From Flavobacteriales bacterium UBA7382 (GTDB lineage Bacteria > Bacteroidota > Bacteroidia > Flavobacteriales_D > Sanyastnellaceae), in NCBI GenBank assembly GCA_002469765.1, contig DKNS01000102.1, forward strand, positions 5,677 to 13,375: DNA of 7,699 bases, in the 5' to 3' direction. Below the pieces are notes generated by a model. It worked only from the letters and a program-made list of their open reading frames with translations. It was not told the DNA's origin and made no database searches. Positions 1-6,098 of this stretch are shown here, one piece after another (position 1 is the first letter of the stretch; every line of letters begins with the position of its first letter). The translations under genes and the position numbers were made by a program.

Positions 1-177
1 GATTGGGAAGGCTTGCAAAAGTTGCCACCCAACTCAGCAGCAGTGCGCTTGCACAACCGTTGCCAAATCACAGGCCGTCCGCGCGGCTTCATGCGTCAGT
101 TCGGCATCAGCCGTGTCTTGTTTCGCAAGATGGCGTTGCACGGGCGCATTCCTGGCGTGAAAAAGGCCAGCTGGTAA
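1..177 (+). CDS. rpsN: 30S ribosomal protein S14 (uS14), C-terminal part
   Basis: This is the last 58 codons of S14, open at the window's left edge; about 30 N-terminal residues are missing compared with the usual 89-residue long form. S14 binds 16S rRNA in the head of the small subunit. The visible part carries the family signature: NRCQITGRPRGFMRQFG, then SRVLFRKMALHG, and the typical ending PGVKKASW before TAA. There is one cysteine (in NRCQ) and no CxxC pair in the visible part, so this looks like the long, zinc-independent form rather than the short zinc-ribbon form. It is followed after 17 bp by rpsH, the standard spc-operon order. Identity is near certain; only the start is unseen. Confidence 0.97.
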   Translation, partial: DWEGLQKLPPNSAAVRLHNRCQITGRPRGFMRQFGISRVLFRKMALHGRIPGVKKASW

Positions 178-194
178 TCTGAAACAGAGAAGAC

Positions 195-593
195 ATGCAT
201 AGCGATCCCATTTCCGATTACTTGACGCGCATCCGCAATGCGCAAATGGCCCGCCACAAGGTTGTGGAGATTCCTGCTTCGAATTTGAAGAAGGAGTTGA
301 CCAAGATCTTGTTTGACCAAGGGTACATCCTGAACTACAAGTTTGTCGACGAAGGTCACCAAGGCTGCATCAAGATTGCCTTGCGTTACGACGCGAAGTC
401 TCGTCGACCAGCCATTACTGAAATCAAGCGCCACTCGAAGCCAGGCCTGCGTCGTTACGCAGGAGCTGATGGTCTTCCCCGCGTGTTGAACGGTCTCGGA
501 GTCAGCATCATCAGCACCAGCAAGGGGTTGATGACCGACAAAGAGGCCCGCAGACTGCACGTGGGTGGTGAAATTCTTTGCACCGTATACTGA
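195..593 (+). CDS. rpsH: 30S ribosomal protein S8 (uS8)
   Basis: S8 is a primary 16S rRNA-binding protein that organises the central domain of the small subunit; in E. coli it also represses the spc operon by binding the rplE region, which lies outside this window. The protein is 132 residues, the normal length. It opens with DPISDYLTRIRNA (residues 4-16), as S8 proteins do. The RNA-binding C-terminal half shows ISTSKGLMTDKEAR (106-119) and ends GGEILCTVY. Threonine 130 stands where E. coli has tyrosine, but this position varies in the family. The ATG at 195 gives the expected N-terminus. Only a weak purine run (AGAGAAG) precedes it, not a canonical ribosome-binding site. The gene is 6 bp from rplF. 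Confidence 0.98.
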   Translation: MHSDPISDYLTRIRNAQMARHKVVEIPASNLKKELTKILFDQGYILNYKFVDEGHQGCIKIALRYDAKSRRPAITEIKRHSKPGLRRYAGADGLPRVLNGLGVSIISTSKGLMTDKEARRLHVGGEILCTVY

Positions 594-599
594 TCCGTC

Positions 600-1151
600 A
601 TGAGCCGAATTGGAAAAAATCCCATCACCGTTCCCAGTGGAGTTGAACTCTCCATTCAGGGCAACGTTGTGACTGTCAAAGGCCCCAAAGGGGAATTGAC
701 GCAGGAGGTGAACGAAGTGATCTCCATGGAGTACGCGGACAACGTGTTGACGTTTTCCCGTCCCAACGACGACAAAGAGGTGCGTTCAAAGCACGGCCTC
801 TACCGCGCTTTGATTCAGAACATGATCACAGGTGTATCTGAAGGTTATAAAGTTCAACTCCAAATGGTGGGCGTGGGTTTTCGTGCTGCTGCACAAGGAC
901 AGCAACTCAGCTTGAGCTTGGGTTACAGCCACCCCATCATCTTTGAATTGCCGAAGGAAGTCAAGTTGGAAGCTGAGACCAAAAAAGGTGAGGCTCCCCT
1001 TGTGACGTTGTCATCACACGACAAGCAATTGTTGGGCACGGTTGCGGCCAAGATTCGCACCCTGCGCAAGATTGAGCCTTACAAGGGCAAGGGTGTTCGC
1101 TTCTTGGGCGAGCAAATCCGTCGCAAGGCTGGTAAAACAGCTGCCAAATAA
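600..1151 (+). CDS. rplF: 50S ribosomal protein L6 (uL6)
   Basis: L6 binds 23S rRNA near the sarcin-ricin loop and the factor-binding site of the large subunit. The 183-residue length fits the family (about 177-184). It starts MSRIGKNPITVP and has two similar alpha/beta halves, roughly residues 1-82 and 83-183. The hallmark GYSHPIIF is at 108-115, and the conserved C-terminal block PYKGKGVRFLGE is at 160-171, followed by the basic tail RRKAGKTAAK. The start codon at 600 lies 6 bp after the rpsH stop, so translation is probably coupled; no Shine-Dalgarno sequence is present in that short gap. Nothing is unusual about the protein. Confidence 0.98.
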   Translation: MSRIGKNPITVPSGVELSIQGNVVTVKGPKGELTQEVNEVISMEYADNVLTFSRPNDDKEVRSKHGLYRALIQNMITGVSEGYKVQLQMVGVGFRAAAQGQQLSLSLGYSHPIIFELPKEVKLEAETKKGEAPLVTLSSHDKQLLGTVAAKIRTLRKIEPYKGKGVRFLGEQIRRKAGKTAAK

Positions 1152-1160
1152 TCTGAAGTC

Positions 1161-1514
1161 ATGGATACGAAGAAGAAAGCGAAAGCGCGCAAGCGCATCA
1201 AGAGCCGCGTTCGCGGCCGTGTTCAGGGCACAGCCGAGCGTCCACGCCTCACCGTGTTCCGGAGCAACAAGCAGATATACGTCCAAGTCATTGACGACTT
1301 GGCTGGCCAAACGCTTGCGTCAGCCTCGTCACTTGGCAAGGATGGCGCCGAAGGTGCCAAGCTTGACCAAGCCACTGCGGTGGGAAAGTCAATTGCAGAA
1401 AAGGCCCAAGCTGCAGGAGTGTCTCAGGTGGTTTTCGACCGCAATGGGTACCTCTACCATGGCCGCATTCAAAAACTTGCTGAAGCTGCCCGCGAAGGTG
1501 GCTTGAAATTCTAA
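1161..1514 (+). CDS. rplR: 50S ribosomal protein L18 (uL18)
   Basis: L18 binds 5S rRNA and helps mount it on the large subunit's central protuberance. The protein is 117 residues, the usual bacterial length. A strongly basic N-terminus (residues 3-20, rich in Lys and Arg) is followed by the core motif ERPRLTVFRSNKQIYVQVID (26-45). The C-terminus has VVFDRNGYLYHGRIQKLAEA (90-109), then AREGGLKF just before TAA, the characteristic L18 ending. ATG at 1161 is 9 bp after the rplF stop. The upstream bases (AATCTGAAGTC) hold no ribosome-binding site. A standard spc-operon member between rplF and rpsE. Confidence 0.98.
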   Translation: MDTKKKAKARKRIKSRVRGRVQGTAERPRLTVFRSNKQIYVQVIDDLAGQTLASASSLGKDGAEGAKLDQATAVGKSIAEKAQAAGVSQVVFDRNGYLYHGRIQKLAEAAREGGLKF

Positions 1515-1518
1515 CGAG

Positions 1519-2064
1519 ATGGCTCAGAATCAACGTCAACAAAAGCGAGGTGGTAACCGTGAGCAACAGTCGCGCACCGGAGACCCCGACTTGAAAGACC
1601 GCCTGGTTGGAATCAACCGTGTGGCGAAGACCACCAAGGGTGGCCGTACGTTTAGCTTCAGCGCCATCGTCATTGTCGGTGACGAGAAAGGCAAGGTGGG
1701 GCACGGTCTTGGCAAGAGCCGCGAGGTGGCCACGGCCATTCAGAAAGGCATTGAAGACGGCAAGAAGGGCATGATCAACGTTCCGCTCGTGAACGGCACC
1801 ATCCCTCACGCCCAAGAAATGAAATACGCGGGTGCCCACATTTTGATCCGTCCTGCCTCTCCTGGTACGGGTGTGATTGCAGGTGGAGCGATGCGTGCAG
1901 TGTTGGAGAGTGCAGGCATCACAGATGTCTTGGCCAAGTCCCTTGGTTCTTCCAACCCTCACAATGTGGTGAAGGCCACTTTCAACGCGTTGAAGGAGCT
2001 TCGCAGCGCCACCGACGTCGCGCAGTTGCGCGGCATCCCAGTCAGCAAAGTGTTCAACGGATAA
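1519..2064 (+). CDS. rpsE: 30S ribosomal protein S5 (uS5)
   Basis: S5 sits at the mRNA entry side of the small subunit and contributes to decoding accuracy. The 181-residue protein has a Gln/Arg-rich, probably disordered N-terminus (1-22). A double-stranded-RNA-binding-type domain follows (about 23-90), beginning LKDRLVGINRVAK and containing GGRTFSFSAIVIVGDEKG (41-58). The C-terminal domain (about 105-170) has PASPGTGVIAGGAMRAVLES and the loop SLGSSNPHNVVKAT (141-154). The start at 1519 is only 4 bp after the rplR stop, so the ribosome probably re-initiates. The GGRTFSFSA wording and extended N-terminus resemble Bacteroidota S5 as I recall it. Function is not in doubt. Confidence 0.98.
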   Translation: MAQNQRQQKRGGNREQQSRTGDPDLKDRLVGINRVAKTTKGGRTFSFSAIVIVGDEKGKVGHGLGKSREVATAIQKGIEDGKKGMINVPLVNGTIPHAQEMKYAGAHILIRPASPGTGVIAGGAMRAVLESAGITDVLAKSLGSSNPHNVVKATFNALKELRSATDVAQLRGIPVSKVFNG

Positions 2065-2075
2065 TTGCATTGACC

Positions 2076-2255
2076 ATGGGCAAAATTGTCATCACCCAAG
2101 TGCGCAGTGCGATCAACCGCACCAAGCGTCAGAAAGAGACCATCAAGGCTCTCGGATTGAAGAAACTTCACAATTCAGTGGAACACGAAGACACCCCCCA
2201 GATCATGGGCATGGTGCGTGCCGTGGGTCACTTGGTGAAAGTCGAAAAGAAATAA
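2076..2255 (+). CDS. rpmD: 50S ribosomal protein L30 (uL30)
   Basis: L30 is a small large-subunit protein with a two-helix, three-strand fold. I chose the ATG at 2076, giving 59 residues starting MGKIVITQVRSAINRTKRQK, which matches the usual L30 N-terminus and length. A TTG two codons upstream (2070) is in frame but would add residues the family lacks. The middle block TIKALGLKKLHNSVEHEDTP (24-43) is the diagnostic L30 signature, and the end is VGHLVKVEKK. The gene lies 11 bp after rpsE and 17 bp before rplO, as in E. coli. Some bacterial lineages lack rpmD; here it is intact. Confidence 0.96.
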   Translation: MGKIVITQVRSAINRTKRQKETIKALGLKKLHNSVEHEDTPQIMGMVRAVGHLVKVEKK

Positions 2256-2272
2256 TCTAACCAGCACATTCC

Positions 2273-2734
2273 ATGAATCTCAGCAACCTTACCCCAGCGT
2301 CAGGATCTCGGAAGCAGCGAAAGCGAGTTGGTCGCGGAGAAGGCTCCGGTCACGGAGGCACTTCCACACGCGGTCACAAAGGCGCGAAGTCTCGTTCAGG
2401 CTACAAATCCAAGATTGGATTTGAAGGTGGACAGATGCCGTTGCAGCGTCGTGTTCCGAAATTCGGTTTCACGAATCCCAATCGCGTCGAATACAAGGGC
2501 ATCAATGTAGACACATTGCAAGCCTTGATTGAAAAGACCGGTTTGAAGGCTGTCACGCCAGCGGACTTGGTCGCCAACGGTTTGGCGGGCAAGCACGACC
2601 TCGTGAAAATCCTCGGCCGTGGTGAATTGACCACGGGTGTGGAAGTGTCTGCCCATCAATTCAGCAAGTCGGCCACGGCCGCGATTGAAGGAGCGGGAGG
2701 CAAATGTTCCACCATTGACCGTTTCGAAAAATGA
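2273..2734 (+). CDS. rplO: 50S ribosomal protein L15 (uL15)
   Basis: L15 is an early-to-middle assembly protein that threads a long extension through 23S rRNA. The 153-residue protein has the expected Gly- and basic-rich extended N-terminus: GRGEGSGHGGTSTRGHKGAK at residues 20-39. The signature EGGQMPLQRRVPKFGF follows at 51-66. A globular C-terminal domain covers about 75-150, with the segment DLVKILGRGELTTGVEVSAH. The stop codon overlaps the secY start as ATGA (2731-2734), so the two genes are probably translationally coupled. The 17-bp upstream spacer contains no Shine-Dalgarno sequence. Confidence 0.98.
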   Translation: MNLSNLTPASGSRKQRKRVGRGEGSGHGGTSTRGHKGAKSRSGYKSKIGFEGGQMPLQRRVPKFGFTNPNRVEYKGINVDTLQALIEKTGLKAVTPADLVANGLAGKHDLVKILGRGELTTGVEVSAHQFSKSATAAIEGAGGKCSTIDRFEK

Positions 2735-4077
2735 GGTTCTTCCAAAAAATCGGAGACATCTGGAGGCACGAAGAGCTTCGCCAGAAGCTGGGTGTCACGC
2801 TCGGATTGATTTTGGTGTACCGTGTGGGCTCCTTCATCGTCCTTCCAGGTGTGAACAGCGATGTGCTCGCAGAACAGATGAGCCAGCTTGGTTCAGGAGG
2901 TCTGGGAGACATCTTGTCTTTGTTTACTGGAGGCGCATTCACACGTGCATCCATCTTCGCTTTGGGCATCATGCCGTACATCTCGGCGTCCATCATCATT
3001 CAGCTGTTGAGCATTGCAGTTCCTGCGGTCCAGAAGTTGCAAAAGGAAGGCGAGAGCGGTCGGAACAAGATCAACCAGTGGACACGTTTCCTCACCATCG
3101 CAATCACTTTGGTGCAAGCGCCAGGTTACCTCGCTTCTAGCGTTGTGAGTGTCCCAGGTGTCGTGCAGAGTCCTGACGCGTTCTGGTGGTTCTCTGCCGT
3201 GACCATTTTGACCTGCAGCACGCTGTTGATCATGTGGCTGGGAGAACGCATTACGGACAAAGGTGTTGGCAACGGCATTTCTTTGTTGATCATGATTGGC
3301 ATCATCGCCACATTCCCGCAAGCGATTGTTCAGGAGTTTGCCCACCCAGACACCACGTTGTTCTTCTTCTTGGTGGAGTTGGCGTTCTTGCTGATCATCA
3401 TCGGCGCCAGTGTGGCTTTGGTCCAGGCCATTCGAAAGGTGCCTGTGCAGATGGCCAAGATGCAGCAAGCCGGCGGCATGTTGCCCGCAGGCGAAGGCGC
3501 GCGAAGCTTCATCCCTTTGAAGGTGAACAGTTCTGGTGTGATGCCCATCATTTTCGCCCAGGCGATCATGTTTGTGCCCTTGTATCTCACACAGAGCGAG
3601 TCTTTGCAGGGCAATGAGATCCTCCAATCGTTGAGCGATTTCAACGGACTCTGGTACAACGTTCTCTTTTTCGTGATGATCGTGGTGTTCACCTACTTCT
3701 ACACTGCGATTACGGTGAACCCAAACCAAATGGCGGACGATTTGAAGCGTCAGAACAGCTTTGTTCCTGGCGTGAAGCCTGGTCGTCCGACGGCAGAGTT
3801 CCTCGATGAGGTGTTGTCTCGCATCACCCTTCCGGGGGCCGTTTTCCTGGGATTGATTGCGGTCTTGCCCGCGATTGTGTTCCAGCTTGGATTGACGAAA
3901 GCACAAACCTTTGCCATTTTCTTCGGGGGAACTTCCTTGTTGATCATGGTGGGTGTGATTTTGGACACCCTTCAGCAAATCGAGAGCTACTTGCTTTCTC
4001 GTCGTTACGACGGTTTGATGAAGAGTGGTAAAATGCGTGGACGTCCACAGTCTCCTGTGGGCGGAATCGCTGGCTGA
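2731..4077 (+). CDS. secY: Preprotein translocase channel subunit SecY
   Basis: SecY forms the protein-conducting channel of the inner membrane; with SecE and SecG it exports unfolded preproteins driven by SecA and inserts membrane proteins. The 448-residue length is normal. I count ten hydrophobic segments near residues 20-38, 75-95, 117-137, 153-170, 182-200, 208-232, 267-287, 308-328, 365-385 and 394-412. The plug region (about 55-70, GGLGDILSLFTGGAF) leads into the conserved ALGIMPYISASIIIQLL. The large cytoplasmic loop between segments 8 and 9 carries SFVPGVKPGRPTAEFLDEVL (343-362). Lysine 349 stands where E. coli has Arg357, in the region implicated in SecA function. The start is fixed by the ATGA overlap with rplO. 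Placement after rplO is universal in bacteria. Confidence 0.98.
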   Translation: MRFFQKIGDIWRHEELRQKLGVTLGLILVYRVGSFIVLPGVNSDVLAEQMSQLGSGGLGDILSLFTGGAFTRASIFALGIMPYISASIIIQLLSIAVPAVQKLQKEGESGRNKINQWTRFLTIAITLVQAPGYLASSVVSVPGVVQSPDAFWWFSAVTILTCSTLLIMWLGERITDKGVGNGISLLIMIGIIATFPQAIVQEFAHPDTTLFFFLVELAFLLIIIGASVALVQAIRKVPVQMAKMQQAGGMLPAGEGARSFIPLKVNSSGVMPIIFAQAIMFVPLYLTQSESLQGNEILQSLSDFNGLWYNVLFFVMIVVFTYFYTAITVNPNQMADDLKRQNSFVPGVKPGRPTAEFLDEVLSRITLPGAVFLGLIAVLPAIVFQLGLTKAQTFAIFFGGTSLLIMVGVILDTLQQIESYLLSRRYDGLMKSGKMRGRPQSPVGGIAG

Positions 4078-4084
4078 TTTTTGA

Positions 4085-4885
4085 ATGAGCTTGGGTCGAC
4101 GAGTCCGCATCAAGTCGGACGAGGAAGTCGAGCTCATTCGGTTGAGTTCTTTGCTTGTTGGGAGAACGTTGGCGCAGGTTGCTGCCCGGGTTGAACCCGG
4201 AGTGACCACGCTCGCGCTCGATGCAGTGGCCGAGGAGTTCATTCGCGATCACGCGGCTGAGCCTGGTTTCAAGGGGTACGGAGGTTTTCCGAACTCGTTG
4301 TGCACCTCAGTCAATGAAGCGGTTGTTCATGGCATCCCCAACGGCATGCCCCTCAAGGAGGGTGACATCGTGTCGGTGGACTGTGGGGTGTTGATGAACG
4401 GGTTCTATGGAGACAGTGCTTACACCTTTGCGGTGGGTGAAGTCTCTGAAGAAGTGCAACGGCTTTTGGACACCACCAAAGCTTGTCTAGATCTGGCGAT
4501 CGAAAAGGCCGTCGTGGGCAAGCGCATCGGAGACATTGGCCACGCCTGTCAGCAGCATGCTGAAGGGCATGGTTACGGCGTGGTTCGAGAATTGGTGGGT
4601 CACGGCTTGGGTCAGGACTTGCATGAGGCCCCTGAGGTTCCCAACTACGGGAGACGCGGGAACGGCCCCAAGCTCATGGACGGCATGGTGCTGGCCATTG
4701 AACCGATGATCAACCTCGGCGGACGCGAAGTCAGTCAGGCGGACGATGGATGGACCATCGTGACGCGTGATGGCAAAGTGAGCGCCCACTTTGAGCACGA
4801 TGTTGTTGTGCGACAAGGCACGGCAGACGTTCTCTCCAGCTTCAAAGACATTGAAGAAGTTTTGAATTCGAAGAATAAGAACTGA
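4085..4885 (+). CDS. map: Methionine aminopeptidase, type I
   Basis: This cytoplasmic metalloenzyme removes the initiator methionine from new proteins when the second residue is small. The 266-residue protein has the pita-bread fold's five metal ligands in place: Asp99 (SVDCG), Asp110 (GFYGDSAYTF), His173 (VGHGLG), Glu206 (AIEPM) and Glu237 (HFEHDV). The substrate-contacting His82 (VVHGIPNG) and His180 (DLHEAPEVPNYG) are also present. There is no zinc-finger N-terminal extension, so it is the short bacterial type Ia form. It sits 7 bp after secY and 8 bp before infA. In Firmicutes adk usually precedes map; here adk is absent, matching the Bacteroidota order as I recall it. All catalytic residues are intact, so it should be active. 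Confidence 0.97.
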   Translation: MSLGRRVRIKSDEEVELIRLSSLLVGRTLAQVAARVEPGVTTLALDAVAEEFIRDHAAEPGFKGYGGFPNSLCTSVNEAVVHGIPNGMPLKEGDIVSVDCGVLMNGFYGDSAYTFAVGEVSEEVQRLLDTTKACLDLAIEKAVVGKRIGDIGHACQQHAEGHGYGVVRELVGHGLGQDLHEAPEVPNYGRRGNGPKLMDGMVLAIEPMINLGGREVSQADDGWTIVTRDGKVSAHFEHDVVVRQGTADVLSSFKDIEEVLNSKNKN

Positions 4886-4893
4886 GATACAGT

Positions 4894-5115
4894 ATGGCGA
4901 AACAAACGTCGATCACGCAAGATGGCACCATCTTGGAAGCGCTCTCCAACGCGCGTTTCCGAGTTGAGCTTGAGAATGGGCATAAAATCATGGCCCACAT
5001 CTCTGGGAAGATGCGGATGTACTACATCAAAATCTTGCCAGGTGATCGCGTGAAAGTCGAGATGAGCCCCTACGATTTGACGAAGGGACGCATCACATTC
5101 CGGTACAAGAAATAA
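4894..5115 (+). CDS. infA: Translation initiation factor IF-1
   Basis: IF-1 binds the A site of the small subunit during initiation and assists IF-2 and IF-3. The 73-residue protein is a single OB-fold (S1-like) domain and almost textbook: QDGTILEALSNARFRVELEN at residues 9-28, GHKIMAHISGKMRMYYIKIL at 29-48, PGDRVKVEMSPYDLTKGRIT at 49-68, ending FRYKK. Family proteins are usually 71-73 residues. It is 8 bp downstream of map and 10 bp upstream of rpmJ. The region before the ATG (ACTGAGATACAGT) has no GGAGG motif. Presence of infA directly before rpmJ is common outside Gammaproteobacteria. Confidence 0.98.
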   Translation: MAKQTSITQDGTILEALSNARFRVELENGHKIMAHISGKMRMYYIKILPGDRVKVEMSPYDLTKGRITFRYKK

Positions 5116-5125
5116 CACGAGCAAC

Positions 5126-5242
5126 ATGAAAACTCGCGCATCCATCAAGAAGCGTACGGCCGATTGCAAAATCGTTCGCCGGAAAGGACGTCTTTACGTC
5201 ATCAACAAGAAGAACCCCAAAATGAAGCAGCGTCAGGGTTGA
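5126..5242 (+). CDS. rpmJ: 50S ribosomal protein L36 (bL36), zinc-free form
   Basis: This very short gene encodes 38 residues: MKTRASIKKRTADCKIVRRK, then GRLYVINKKNPKMKQRQG, followed by TGA. L36 is the smallest large-subunit protein and binds 23S rRNA near the factor-binding side. Length and both ends (MKxRASxKKR and KQRQG) are diagnostic. The canonical zinc-binding version has Cys11, Cys14, Cys27 and His33; here these positions are Thr11, Cys14, Asn27 and Met33. Only one of four ligands remains, so this is the zinc-independent C-minus form, which I recall as usual in Bacteroidota. The gene is in the expected slot, 10 bp after infA and 27 bp before rpsM. Confidence 0.97.
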   Translation: MKTRASIKKRTADCKIVRRKGRLYVINKKNPKMKQRQG

Positions 5243-5269
5243 TCCCGGACCTGTTTAAATCACGATTGC

Positions 5270-5638
5270 ATGGCACGTATTGCTGGTATCGACATTCCCC
5301 GCAACAAGCGCGGAGTTATTGCATTGACTTACATCTACGGCATTGGTCGCAGCCGCGCTGCGAAGGTGTTGGCAGAGGCAGGTGTGGACGAGGACAAAAA
5401 GGTGGAGACTTGGTCTGACGACGAAGTAGGCGCCATCCGAACCGCCATTGCCACCGGCTTCAAGGTGGAAGGCGAGTTGCGCTCGGAGACATCTCAAGAC
5501 ATCAAGCGATTGATGGACATTGGTTGTCAGCGTGGCATCCGCCACCGGAACAGCTTGCCACTTCGCGGTCAGCGCACCAAGAACAACAGTCGCACCCGGA
5601 AGGGGAGGCGCAAGACTGTGGCAAACAAGAAGAAGTAA
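5270..5638 (+). CDS. rpsM: 30S ribosomal protein S13 (uS13)
   Basis: S13 sits in the head of the small subunit, makes bridges to the large subunit and contacts P-site tRNA with its tail. The protein is 122 residues, within the usual 118-126. It begins MARIAGIDIPRNKRGVIALT and contains the helix-two-turn-helix core YIYGIGRSRAAKVLAEAGVD (21-40). The basic C-terminal tail RGIRHRNSLPLRGQRTKNNS (88-107) continues with RTRKGRRKT and ends KKK. It opens the classical alpha-operon block (rpsM-rpsK-rpsD-rpoA). In E. coli S4 represses this block at the rpsM leader; the 27-bp gap here is too short for an equivalent pseudoknot unless it extends into rpmJ. Confidence 0.98.
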   Translation: MARIAGIDIPRNKRGVIALTYIYGIGRSRAAKVLAEAGVDEDKKVETWSDDEVGAIRTAIATGFKVEGELRSETSQDIKRLMDIGCQRGIRHRNSLPLRGQRTKNNSRTRKGRRKTVANKKK

Positions 5639-5701
5639 CATCCAGACTCCGGTCTGAACTTTTGGGTCCCAAGGGGCCGATCACCTCCAAAACCAACGAC
5701 G
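5639..5701 (+). promoter_or_regulatory. Structured rpsM-rpsK spacer, candidate RNA regulatory element
   Basis: At 63 bp this is the longest spacer in the window; the others are 4-30 bp. It can fold. A perfect 5-bp stem, CAGAC at 5643-5647 with GTCTG at 5652-5656, closes on the loop TCCG, a UNCG-type tetraloop closed by C-G. Downstream, CTTTTGG (5659-5665) can pair with CCAAGGG (5669-5675), including two G-T pairs. Alternatively TTTTGG (5660-5665) pairs perfectly with CCAAAA (5687-5692). These last two pairings exclude each other. Only four T residues follow the first stem, so it is a poor terminator. A role in controlling rpsK-rpsD-rpoA expression is inference; the stems were found by eye. 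Confidence 0.35.
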
Positions 5702-6082
5702 ATGGCGAAAAGCGTCAAGAAAAAGAAGGTCAAAGTGGAATCCCAGGGCCAAGCCCACATCCACTCTTCTTTCAACAACATCATCATCTCTCTGACCAAC
5801 AATACCGGTCAGGTGATTTCCTGGTCAAGCGCCGGAAAGATGGGATTCCGTGGTTCCAAGAAAAACACGCCCTACGCTGCGCAGTGTGCAGCTGAAGACT
5901 GTGGCAAAGTGGCTTTGGAATCTGGATTGAAGAAAATTCGAGTGTTCGTAAAAGGTCCGGGCCAGGGCCGTGAGAGTGCCATCCGCACCTTGCACAACAT
6001 GGGCATCGAAGTCACTGAAATCGTGGACGTGACCCCACTTCCACACAACGGGTGTCGCCCTCCAAAGCGTCGTCGCGTTTAA
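5702..6082 (+). CDS. rpsK: 30S ribosomal protein S11 (uS11)
   Basis: S11 lies on the platform of the small subunit, near the E site and the mRNA exit where the Shine-Dalgarno helix forms. The 126-residue protein has a basic N-terminus (3-11), then GQAHIHSSFNNIIISLTNNT (16-35) and the conserved core ISWSSAGKMGFRGSKKNTPY (39-58). The ending is PLPHNGCRPPKRRRV. The Asn116-Gly117 pair in PHNG corresponds to the E. coli S11 Asn119 site known to convert to isoaspartate, so that site is kept. It starts after the unusually long foldable spacer 5639-5701 and lies 30 bp before rpsD. The start region CCAACGACGATG contains no ribosome-binding site. Confidence 0.98.
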   Translation: MAKSVKKKKVKVESQGQAHIHSSFNNIIISLTNNTGQVISWSSAGKMGFRGSKKNTPYAAQCAAEDCGKVALESGLKKIRVFVKGPGQGRESAIRTLHNMGIEVTEIVDVTPLPHNGCRPPKRRRV

Positions 6083-6098
6083 TCGTCGTTGAACTGAA

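Noticed and set aside
591..593. Threonine near the end of S8 (LCTVY) instead of the E. coli tyrosine
   Set aside because: This position varies between bacterial S8 proteins and the rest of the motif is normal.
1288..2070. A 260-codon open frame on the minus strand opposite rplR and rpsE
   Set aside because: It spans two unmistakable sense genes, is low in recognisable motifs and has no start context of its own.
2070..2075. In-frame TTG at 2070 as an earlier start for rpmD
   Set aside because: It would add two residues before MGKIVITQV; the ATG at 2076 gives the usual L30 length and N-terminus.
2893..4242. A 449-codon open frame on the minus strand opposite secY and the start of map
   Set aside because: It reads as a His/Arg/Gln-rich composition with no recognisable domain, and it lies wholly opposite two conserved genes. 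Such frames arise from the codon bias of the sense genes.
5643..5663. The CAGAC/GTCTG hairpin with following T residues as an intrinsic terminator
   Set aside because: The stem is only 5 bp and the T tract is four bases long and three bases away. rpsK, rpsD and rpoA would then need a promoter, and I see none in the spacer.
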